DNA from: CAZXEU01 sp965207385
GTDB lineage: Bacteria; Bacteroidota; Rhodothermia; Rhodothermales; Bin80
Direction: 5' to 3'
Length of the DNA: 64,000 bases
Assembly (NCBI GenBank): GCA_965207385.1
Contig: CBDBLZ010000020.1
Span: forward strand, 186,001-250,000
Below, one piece after another: positions 57,199-64,000 of this stretch. The translations under genes were made by a program, and so were the position numbers. Position 1 is the first letter of the stretch, and every line of letters starts with the position of its first letter. The notes beneath the pieces are model-generated. The model had not been told where the DNA came from, searched no databases, and saw only the letters and a program-made list of their open reading frames with translations.

Positions 57199-58653
57199 AT
57201 GCGCGATCCCGTTTTCGAACACGGCTGCCAGATGAACCGGCGGCACTTCTTTTCGCAGCTCAGCATCGGCATTGGCGGCGCCGCCCTGGCATCTCTGCTC
57301 GGATGCGCCGGAGGCAGCGCACCCGTGCATTCTACGCTCACGGGAGCACTTAGGCGCACGCATCTCGCCCCGCGGGCACGGCGCGTAATCTACCTCTTCC
57401 AGAGCGGCGGGCCCTCGCAGCTGGACCTCTTTGACCACAAGCCTGCGCTGCTTGAACACCGCGGCGAAGATCTCCCTCCCAGTGTCCGGATGGGCCAGCG
57501 CCTGACCGGCATGACGGCCTATCAGCAGTCGTTGCCCCTTGCCCCGACGCTCTATCCGTTCAAGAGGCGCGGCGCGAGCGGAGCCTGGATCAGCGACCTC
57601 CTTCCGCACACCGCCGAGATTGCTGACGAGCTGTGCATTGTCAGGTCCATGTATACGGAGGCCATCAACCACGATCCGGCCATCACATTCTTCCAGACGG
57701 GCTCACAGCAGCCAGGGCGGCCCAGCATGGGCGCCTGGTTCAGCTACGGGCTCGGCAGCGCCAATCAGAACCTGCCGACGTTTTGCGTACTGCTGTCACG
57801 AGGTTTGCAGCGTCCACAACCCATCTACTCGCGCCTGTGGGGCAACGGATTCCTGGCGGCCCTGCATCAAGGCGTGCAGTTTCGCGGCGGCGTTGACCCG
57901 GTTCTGTATCTCAACAACCCGCCGGGCATTGGCGCTTCTGACCGGCGGCGCATGCTGCGTCATTTGGCCGAGCTCAATGAGATGCGCGCCGAGGCGACCG
58001 GAGATGGCCAGGTTGCCTCGCGCATTGCACAGTACGAGATGGCCTACCGCATGCAGACATCCGTGCCGGATGTGACCGACCTATCGGATGAACCGGAATC
58101 CACCTTTGAACTCTACGGAGAAGAGGCGCGCACGCCGGGCACCTACGCCGCCAATTGCCTACTCGCCCGCCGCCTGGCCGAACGGGATGTCCGCTTTGTG
58201 CAGCTCTATCACATGGGCTGGGACCAGCATACGGATTTGCCACACGATATTGCGCTGCAGTGCAAGGATACCGACCGGGCCTCGGCAGCCCTGGTGATGG
58301 ATCTGAGGCAGCGTGGTTTGCTCGATGATACACTTGTGATCTGGGGCGGCGAATTCGGTCGCACCAACTATTCGCAGGGCGCGCTCACAGAAGTGAATTA
58401 CGGCCGCGACCATCATCCGAGGTGCTTCTCCATCTGGATGGCCGGCGGCGGCGTGAAGCCCGGCATCGTTTACGGGGCCACGGACGAGCTCGGATACAAC
58501 ATAACGGAGAGTCCGGTCCACGTACACGACTTCCAGGCGACCGTTCTGCACCTTATGGGCATAGAACACGAGCGGCTTACCTTCAGGCATCAGGGGCGCC
58601 GTTACAGGCTTACAGACGTCCATGGCGAAGTGGTGCGCGACATACTTGCCTGA
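57199..58653 (+). CDS. DUF1501 family protein with Tat signal, copy 3
   Basis: About 484 residues from ATG 57199, placed 7 nt after PSD1 copy 3. The start was chosen because it gives the same N-terminal length as its paralogues; the frame is open to 57169. Twin-arginine signal NRRHFFSQLSIGIGGAALASLLG-C, the only copy with a Cys in a lipobox-like position. Core blocks: RRVIYLFQSGGPSQLDLFDHKP, EAINHDPAITFFQTG, WGGEFGRTNYSQG, GRDHHPRCFSIWMAGGG. The 3' end overlaps PSD1 copy 4 by 32 nt. Confidence 0.88.
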   Translation: MRDPVFEHGCQMNRRHFFSQLSIGIGGAALASLLGCAGGSAPVHSTLTGALRRTHLAPRARRVIYLFQSGGPSQLDLFDHKPALLEHRGEDLPPSVRMGQRLTGMTAYQQSLPLAPTLYPFKRRGASGAWISDLLPHTAEIADELCIVRSMYTEAINHDPAITFFQTGSQQPGRPSMGAWFSYGLGSANQNLPTFCVLLSRGLQRPQPIYSRLWGNGFLAALHQGVQFRGGVDPVLYLNNPPGIGASDRRRMLRHLAELNEMRAEATGDGQVASRIAQYEMAYRMQTSVPDVTDLSDEPESTFELYGEEARTPGTYAANCLLARRLAERDVRFVQLYHMGWDQHTDLPHDIALQCKDTDRASAALVMDLRQRGLLDDTLVIWGGEFGRTNYSQGALTEVNYGRDHHPRCFSIWMAGGGVKPGIVYGATDELGYNITESPVHVHDFQATVLHLMGIEHERLTFRHQGRRYRLTDVHGEVVRDILA

Positions 58654-61600
58654 GCTTGCGCGTGCGCAACGGGCCTTTCTGGCTGTGCTGTGGATAGGCC
58701 TTGCCGGCTGTGCCGGGCGCGCAACGGACGACGGGCTACCGGCTGTTGTCGACTACAATTTTCACATCAAGCCCATCCTTTCCGACAGGTGCTACGCCTG
58801 CCACGGGCCCGATGATGAGGCGCGTCAGGCCGACTTGCGGCTGCACGAGGAGGACGGGGCAAAAGAGGCGCGCCTGACCTCCGGCGGCCGCGCCGTGGTG
58901 CCGGGAAACCTGCGCCGCAGCAAGCTATATCGTCGCATTTCCGCGCGCAGCGCCGAAGAGCGGATGCCACCCGCAGAAACCAATCTGTCGGTTTCGGAAC
59001 ACGAACGGGCGCTCATAGCACGCTGGATCGAACAGGGCGCCAGCTGGAAGCCGCACTGGGCCTTTGTGCCCCCGACCGTGCCCGCGATTCCGGAGAGTGG
59101 CCATCCGGCCTGGCCCCGCAACGAGTTAGACCGATTCATTCTGGACCGGCTTGAACGGCACGGGCTGTCGCCGTCGCCGGAGGCCGCCCGTGAGACCCTG
59201 CTGCGCCGTGTTACGCTGGACCTGACGGGACTGCCGCCAACGCTTGATGAAATCGACGCCTTTCTCGCTGACACCAGCCGGCAAGCCTACGAACGAGTCG
59301 TGGACCGCCTCCTGGCTTCACCTGCCTACGGCGAGCACATGGCTGCCGAGTGGCTGGACATTGCGCGTTACGCGGACACGCACGGCTACCAGGCCGACCG
59401 CGACCGGCGAATGTGGCCCTGGCGGGACTGGGTGGTCTCGGCCTTCAATGCCAACATGCCATTTGACGAATTCGGAACGTGGCAGCTGGCGGGAGACCTG
59501 TTGCCTGCGGCCACGACCGAGCAGCAACTGGCAACGGCATTCAACCGGAACCACCGTCAGACTAATGAAGGAGGCAGCATAGAGGAAGAATTTCGCACTG
59601 AATACGTTGCCGACCGCACCAATACCGCCGGGACTGCCTTCCTGGGCTTGACCATGGAATGTGCCCGGTGCCATGACCACAAGTACGACCCCGTTTCCCA
59701 CGAGGAGTACTACAGGTTCTTCAGCTTCTTCAGCTCGATAGACGAGTCGGGCCAGACGTCGCACTTTACGGACGCCGTCCCCGTGCCCGCCCTCGCGCTG
59801 CCGGACGAGGCGGCGGAACAGCGCCTGGAGCCACTTCGCATGCGGATGGCACGGGCAGAAGCCTCGCTCCAGGCTGCTCGTGATATGGCTCTAGCGGCTT
59901 ACCGGCGCTGGGCTCAGCACGCACGACCCACGGCATTGCCCAGTCTGCCGCAAAAGGACCTGGCTGCCTACTTTGACTTCGAGCGCCTTGGGAATGGCCT
60001 GGTGCCCTCAGTCTACCCGGCCGGCGCAGCGGCGACCACGGTTTTCGATCCCGCCCTTCATTCCGGCCGCGCCGGGCGTGCCATCACCTTTGACGGGGAG
60101 AACGGCGCTTACTTCGAAGAAATGGGCGTCTTCACGGCGGCCGATCCATTTACGCTCAGCCTCTGGATCCACGCTCCAAGGTACGAGACGTCCAACGTCC
60201 TGGTGCACCGCACACAGGCGGCCCTTGATGCCGGCAGCAGAGGCTACGAGCTCTCCATGGAAGACGGCCATCTCGTCGCGCAACTGGCCCACATGTGGCC
60301 GGAAAACGCCATACGCATTATTAGCGAGCACCGCGTGCCGCTCTCCGAGTGGGTACAAGTGGCCATGACATATGACGGCTCCAGCCGCGCCGAGGGCCTG
60401 AACCTGTACATGGACGGGGAGCGTCAGCAGGTGCGCACCGTGCGAAACAGTCTGCGAGCCAACATCACGTACGAAAACCTGGAAGTGCACCTGACGATGG
60501 GATACCGCTTCCGGGATACCGGATTCAAGGACGGACGCATCGATGATTTTCGACTCTATGCGCGTCGATTGACGGACCTGGAGGTGCGCCAGCTCGCCGG
60601 CAAGGATGCCCTGACGCCTGCGCTGAACGCGCCCGACGAACACGAATTCCTTCTCCTGGACTTCTATCTGGCACTATTCGACCCGCCATACGCGGCCGCC
60701 CTGGAAGAGCTGCGAAACGCCCGCAGGCAATTCACAGAGGCAGCGGCCGAAGTGCCGGAAATCATGGTTATGCGGGAGATGGATAAACCGCGGCCGGTGC
60801 ACGTGCTGCGCCGGGGCATTTACGATGAAAAGGGGGATGTCGTCCTGCCGGGCACTCCCGAGGCCCTCGGCGCCTTTCCGGACACGCTGCCGCACAACAG
60901 GCTCGGGCTCGCCAAGTGGATTTTCAGCAGGGACAATCCGCTGACGGCGCGCGTGGCCGTGAATCGATTCTGGCAGCGGCACTTCGGTACAGGGCTCGTG
61001 TCGACAGCAGAAGATTTCGGGAATCAGGGTGCCCTGCCTTCCCATCCGGAACTCCTGGATTACCTGGCCGCGGAATTCATCGAGACAGGCTGGGATGTCA
61101 AGGCCATGCATCGGCGGATAGTAAGCTCGGCCACGTACCGACAGTCCTCCGCTGTTTCGGCGGAGCTTCTGGAGCTGGACCCGGACAACCGGCTGCTCGC
61201 CAGGGGATCGCGTCTTCGTCTCACCGCCGAAATGACCCGGGACCAGGCCCTTGCGGCCAGCGGCCTCCTGGTGCGCAGACTCGGCGGCCCCCCGGTCAAA
61301 CCCTACCAGCCGGCCGGGTTATGGGAGGAAAAAGCGGGCATCAGCTACGTGCGGGACACAGGCGAGGACCTGTACCGGCGGAGCCTCTATACATTCTTCA
61401 AGCGCACGTCTCCGCCGCCGTCCATGATTGCCTTCGACATGTCGACGCGCAGCCATTGCATCATGCGGCGCCAGCAGACGACCACTCCGATGCAGGCCCT
61501 GGTACTGCTGAACGATCCGCAATTCCTGGAGGCGGCGCGACACGTCGCGGAACGCATGCTGCGCGAGGGTGGAGCATCGCTGGCAGACAGGGCGGCCTTC

Positions 61601-61831
61601 GCTTTCCGGCTTCTGACCGGACGCAGTCCGTCAGTCGAAGAGGAGGCCGTGATTGAGCAATTGTACGCCGAACAGCAGGGCATTTTCTCGGATGACGAGT
61701 CGGCTGCCCTTTCACTTCTGCAAACCGGTGAATCGCCGTTCGATTCCAATTTGCCTCTGCCGGAGCTGGCAGCCGCAACTACCCTGGCAAGCGCCCTGCT
61801 TTCGTTCGACGAGGTATCCAGTCGATACTAG
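58622..61831 (+). CDS. PSD1-type dihaem cytochrome lipoprotein (DUF1549-LamG-DUF1553), copy 4
   Basis: 1069 residues from ATG 58622 (overlapping DUF1501 copy 3 by 32 nt), or from TTG 58646, which gives a tidier signal (MPELARAQRAFLAVLWIGLAG-C). Haem motifs CYACH and CARCHDHKYDP. DUF1549 (LDLTGLPPTLDEIDAFLAD), a LamG-like domain (EWVQVAMTYDGSSRAEGL) and DUF1553 (RLGLAKWIFSRDNPLTARVAVNRFW). This copy has no DUF1501 partner after it; a broken VapC gene begins at its stop codon. The missing partner may have been lost or moved. Confidence 0.87.
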   Translation: MAKWCATYLPELARAQRAFLAVLWIGLAGCAGRATDDGLPAVVDYNFHIKPILSDRCYACHGPDDEARQADLRLHEEDGAKEARLTSGGRAVVPGNLRRSKLYRRISARSAEERMPPAETNLSVSEHERALIARWIEQGASWKPHWAFVPPTVPAIPESGHPAWPRNELDRFILDRLERHGLSPSPEAARETLLRRVTLDLTGLPPTLDEIDAFLADTSRQAYERVVDRLLASPAYGEHMAAEWLDIARYADTHGYQADRDRRMWPWRDWVVSAFNANMPFDEFGTWQLAGDLLPAATTEQQLATAFNRNHRQTNEGGSIEEEFRTEYVADRTNTAGTAFLGLTMECARCHDHKYDPVSHEEYYRFFSFFSSIDESGQTSHFTDAVPVPALALPDEAAEQRLEPLRMRMARAEASLQAARDMALAAYRRWAQHARPTALPSLPQKDLAAYFDFERLGNGLVPSVYPAGAAATTVFDPALHSGRAGRAITFDGENGAYFEEMGVFTAADPFTLSLWIHAPRYETSNVLVHRTQAALDAGSRGYELSMEDGHLVAQLAHMWPENAIRIISEHRVPLSEWVQVAMTYDGSSRAEGLNLYMDGERQQVRTVRNSLRANITYENLEVHLTMGYRFRDTGFKDGRIDDFRLYARRLTDLEVRQLAGKDALTPALNAPDEHEFLLLDFYLALFDPPYAAALEELRNARRQFTEAAAEVPEIMVMREMDKPRPVHVLRRGIYDEKGDVVLPGTPEALGAFPDTLPHNRLGLAKWIFSRDNPLTARVAVNRFWQRHFGTGLVSTAEDFGNQGALPSHPELLDYLAAEFIETGWDVKAMHRRIVSSATYRQSSAVSAELLELDPDNRLLARGSRLRLTAEMTRDQALAASGLLVRRLGGPPVKPYQPAGLWEEKAGISYVRDTGEDLYRRSLYTFFKRTSPPPSMIAFDMSTRSHCIMRRQQTTTPMQALVLLNDPQFLEAARHVAERMLREGGASLADRAAFAFRLLTGRSPSVEEEAVIEQLYAEQQGIFSDDESAALSLLQTGESPFDSNLPLPELAAATTLASALLSFDEVSSRY

Positions 61832-62118
61832 CGCAGCGCGCTATTGCCGCAATACTCGCATAGGCTGGGGCCGCAGCACGGTCGAACGGCAGGATTCGCT
61901 TTCTGAAGGCAAGTTCAAGCCAGCGTGTCATAGCTGCTTCATGCGCGCTTCGCCGCTTGCCGAGTAGCATAATCGTGACGCCATAGGGAAGCTCCGCCTC
62001 GCCCACCGCAGTGAGACAGATCCCCCGGGCGCCATGCCCTGCAATTTAGGACGCCACGGCAGGCGTCGGCACCGGGCGGACTACTTCGGACGCCACATTT
62101 ATATCTATTGTGAAGGAC
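61830..62118 (-). pseudogene. Broken VapC/FitB-type PIN toxin
   Basis: Translating the minus strand gives a recognisable PIN toxin: IDINVASEVVRPVPTPAVAS, then an in-frame TAA where a Trp is expected, then TAVGEAELPYGVTIMLLGKRRS and RILPFDRAAAPAYASIAAIAR. The start region is frameshifted. The C-terminal part, with the later catalytic acidic residues, is missing at the end of PSD1 copy 4, possibly through an internal deletion. VapC/FitB toxins are ribonucleases. This copy cannot make a working enzyme. It lies directly downstream of an intact antitoxin gene. Confidence 0.8.
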
Positions 62119-62364
62119 TCAGGAGAACTCTGGAGGCTCCCGCGTCGGGCCACGCTTCGGAAGTTCGAGATCGACGACGCCAAGAGGCGCAAAGCACTCG
62201 CGCGCAAAACTGGCCAAGTCTCGTATATCAGTTCGCCTATCCGTCACAGCTTCGCGCAGGATTATGCACACCTCTTCCTCCATCGATCGGTTGTGCCTGG
62301 CGGCACGCACCTGAAGGCGCATCCTTACTTCGTCGTCGAGATTGCGGATGGTGATGCTCGCCAC
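62119..62364 (-). CDS. FitA-like ribbon-helix-helix antitoxin
   Basis: 81 residues with a GTG start at 62364. Canonical StbC/FitA pattern: ASITIRNLDDEVRMRLQVRA (RHH DNA-binding strand and helix), SMEEEVCIILREAV, then FAPLGVVDLELPKR and the REPPEF tail that binds the toxin. The length is normal and there is no frameshift, so it can probably still be made and repress its promoter. In a working system it would bind a VapC toxin gene product encoded just downstream, but here that gene is broken. It is either a relic or retained as an orphan antitoxin. Confidence 0.85.
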   Translation of the reverse strand: MASITIRNLDDEVRMRLQVRAARHNRSMEEEVCIILREAVTDRRTDIRDLASFARECFAPLGVVDLELPKRGPTREPPEFS

Positions 62365-62937
62365 AGGAGCTTCCCCCTATCCTTTTGTGCTGCCTTATGA
62401 GTGCAGCTTATTGGGTTATTGCGCTGCAAGGAGGTACTTGGAATCCGGAGGCAAGACGAGCGGCAAGTTCCCTTTTACTAACGGCAATGCACGTCGAGCC
62501 CCAGCGCCTAGCAGGCGCGCGGGGCGATGCCTCATACCGGGCAGAGCACGTGGCAAGAGTAGGGCGCCAAATGCCCGGCCCCGGGCATGGTCAGCCGGGC
62601 ATTCTTGCTGGGCGCGCCGTGGAAGACAAGCTGCCGACCAATGCTTCCCGGATAGCAATTCCAAAGGCGATACCTGCGTCCAGTTTCACGTTGGCACGCT
62701 GAGCTCCAAACACCGGCATGCGTTTGTCATGCTTCGCTACAAGCCACTATCCTCAGGCCGCTTTGCATCCGGGCGGCCTTCGGCGAGCCTTGCGCATGCA
62801 TACCCGCGTGAAGTCCTGCCAATTCGTGATCGCGGGCTCCAAATCCGCGGGGGCGTGCTTCTCTGGTCCGCGTGATCTGCAGTTGCTTCCCATTTGCCCG
62901 GCCGCCGCAGCTGGTCGCTTCGTGGACCGGCTCGCGG
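62365..62937. other. Intergenic region, nothing recognised
   Basis: 570 nt between the antitoxin gene and the CbiX-like gene. It presumably contains the antitoxin promoter/operator near 62365-62420. I see no gene, no repeat and no hairpin I would trust. Confidence 0.35.
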
Positions 62938-63861
62938 CTATTCCTGGGTCGGGAATGCCGCCCGCGCGGACAGCTCTTGCGCCTGAGCCTCAATCCATTC
63001 CGTAACCAGCGGACTCGGAAGAATGCCCGTGCCGTCTGCCACGTACGACAGCCCCTCCAGCACCTTTTCGTAGGGTCCGAAGCCTACCAGCCTGAAGGGC
63101 ACCACAATCACCTCAACGCCAAGTGCCGATTGTCCTTCCACAAATCCGCGGATTTGCGCTTCCGCCACGCTGCGTTTCTCTTTCCAGTCTTCTCTGAGCG
63201 TGGCAACCTTCACCGTGTGAAAATTGCCGGTTTCCCGAATTCTTTCAGCCAGGAGATCCAGCTTGCGAAGCCACCCCGCGTTCACCTCGTCGTCACCGGC
63301 GCCATGTGCAATTACCAGCACGGACTGCCTGACCTCGGCGTCGTGCAATGCGTTGGCGCGTTGCGCAAGAACGGCGCCTATTTCCGGTGCATCCAGCAGT
63401 CCCTCGTCGCTGAGTACCACCCGGGCCTCAACGGGAATGGGTTGAGGCGGTTCGTGGCTTGATCCATGGGTTCCATGCATCATGAAGAACTTCGGAGCGT
63501 CGGGCCTTATCCCGAACAGGTATTCGGTTTGGTGGAGAAAGGACTTTGCCGACATGAAAAGACGCACGACGGCAACACACTCAACGCCGGCTTGCTCCAA
63601 TTCCGCCTGAGCTCGGCTCAGCGTCTTGGGGTTGGCCATTCCGAAGGCAATGCGGGTGGGCCTGGCCTCTCCCACAGGTGCCACCGCTGCCTCAACCGCG
63701 CTGTTCCAGTTCTCCCCTCCTCCATGCGCCATCACCATCAGGCCGCAGGTGCCGCTTTGCTGCGCCAGGACCTCCGAGGGCGAAACAAGCCCCCCTAAAG
63801 CGGCGGCAATGAGCAGTGCCTTAAAATCCGGGAGCCGAGAAGCAATGACAGCGCGACCCAT
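62938..63861 (-). CDS. Secreted CbiX/sirohydrochlorin-chelatase-like protein
   Basis: About 307 residues from ATG 63861; the frame extends to 63996 but adds a charged, signal-less tail. Signal peptide LLIAAALGGLVSPSEVLAQ. Two chelatase-like halves: LMVMAHGGGENWN (His46) and VLVIAHGAGDDEVNAG (His186), the latter with the histidine-glycine motif of CbiX. CbiX proteins insert Co or Fe into tetrapyrroles in the cytosol, so an exported two-domain version is unusual. It may bind a metal or tetrapyrrole in the periplasm. The gene has no neighbours that suggest cobalamin or siroheme synthesis. Confidence 0.78.
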   Translation of the reverse strand: MGRAVIASRLPDFKALLIAAALGGLVSPSEVLAQQSGTCGLMVMAHGGGENWNSAVEAAVAPVGEARPTRIAFGMANPKTLSRAQAELEQAGVECVAVVRLFMSAKSFLHQTEYLFGIRPDAPKFFMMHGTHGSSHEPPQPIPVEARVVLSDEGLLDAPEIGAVLAQRANALHDAEVRQSVLVIAHGAGDDEVNAGWLRKLDLLAERIRETGNFHTVKVATLREDWKEKRSVAEAQIRGFVEGQSALGVEVIVVPFRLVGFGPYEKVLEGLSYVADGTGILPSPLVTEWIEAQAQELSARAAFPTQE

Positions 63862-64000
63862 AGCCCTCGGCGCAGTATCAAACGCGGAAGGCCCACCGCC
63901 GCCCAACGGGTTCCGATCTTGTGCAGGAGGTAGTGCACCGGAATGATCAAATCTGCGTCGTGAACGCTCGGGCCGACGCCGAGGCGAGTCTTCCATTCCT
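63862..64000. other. Upstream of the CbiX-like gene, to the window edge
   Basis: The open frame of the CbiX-like gene continues to 63996, but the extension is Arg/Pro-rich and not family-like. Its promoter is expected here; none could be called. Confidence 0.3.

Overview
The window reads as a chromosomal segment of a Bacteroidota-like bacterium, most probably of the Rhodothermia/Balneolia side. The evidence is a SusC/SusD pair, an orphan TonB plug protein, FG-GAP/VCBS lipoproteins with ASPIC/UnbV domains, a DUF5916 outer-membrane-type protein, and a leucine-rich-repeat protein ending in a 'NYPNPF' type IX secretion sorting domain. Base composition is GC-rich (roughly 60% by eye). The paired PSD1/DUF1549 cytochrome and DUF1501 genes are better known from Planctomycetes. 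The lineage call is inference from gene families only. No rRNA, tRNA, CRISPR array or intact insertion sequence was recognised.

Layout. (1) 0.6-9.7 kb: a compact plus-strand operon of three large VCBS/ASPIC-UnbV lipoproteins with one small lipoprotein between the first two. (2) 10.3-13.4 kb: a two-array LRR protein with a T9SS tail. (3) 14.1-20.2 kb: ethanolamine-type permease, glutamine-synthetase-like ligase, aldehyde dehydrogenase and iron alcohol dehydrogenase, consistent with a gamma-glutamylated amine/amino-alcohol oxidation route. (4) 20.5-32.3 kb: orphan plug lipoprotein, sodium:solute symporter, large secreted PIG-L deacetylase, and a minus-strand GH4-SusC-SusD locus. (5) 32.8-41.2 kb: a Cys-rich secreted protein, a methyltransferase-like protein, a PIG-L/HUMPS-decarboxylase overlapping pair, two tandem beta-lactamase-fold hydrolases, and DUF5916. 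(6) 41.3-61.8 kb: four PSD1-type dihaem lipoproteins and three intact DUF1501 Tat proteins in tandem. This run is interrupted by a Tat beta-propeller gene and by a relatively AT-rich minus-strand three-gene module of a TIR protein, a RipA-like 3-TM membrane protein and a ThsB/MTH538-type TIR protein. (7) 61.8-64 kb: an intact FitA-like antitoxin with a wrecked VapC/PIN toxin, and a secreted CbiX-like protein.

Most of the window looks like an outer-membrane and periplasmic scavenging repertoire. It has receptors (SusCD), surface lipoproteins, deacetylases, serine hydrolases and transporters, and the PSD1/DUF1501 family has expanded by duplication. The most notable accessory element is the TIR / 3-TM / TIR operon at 47.5-48.9 kb. 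Its genes overlap one another, it lacks a recognisable ThsA, and a decayed DUF1501 fragment lies beside it, so it is a candidate Thoeris-like defence module with a membrane effector. A second sign of accessory turnover is the dead VapC beside an intact antitoxin at 61.8-62.4 kb.
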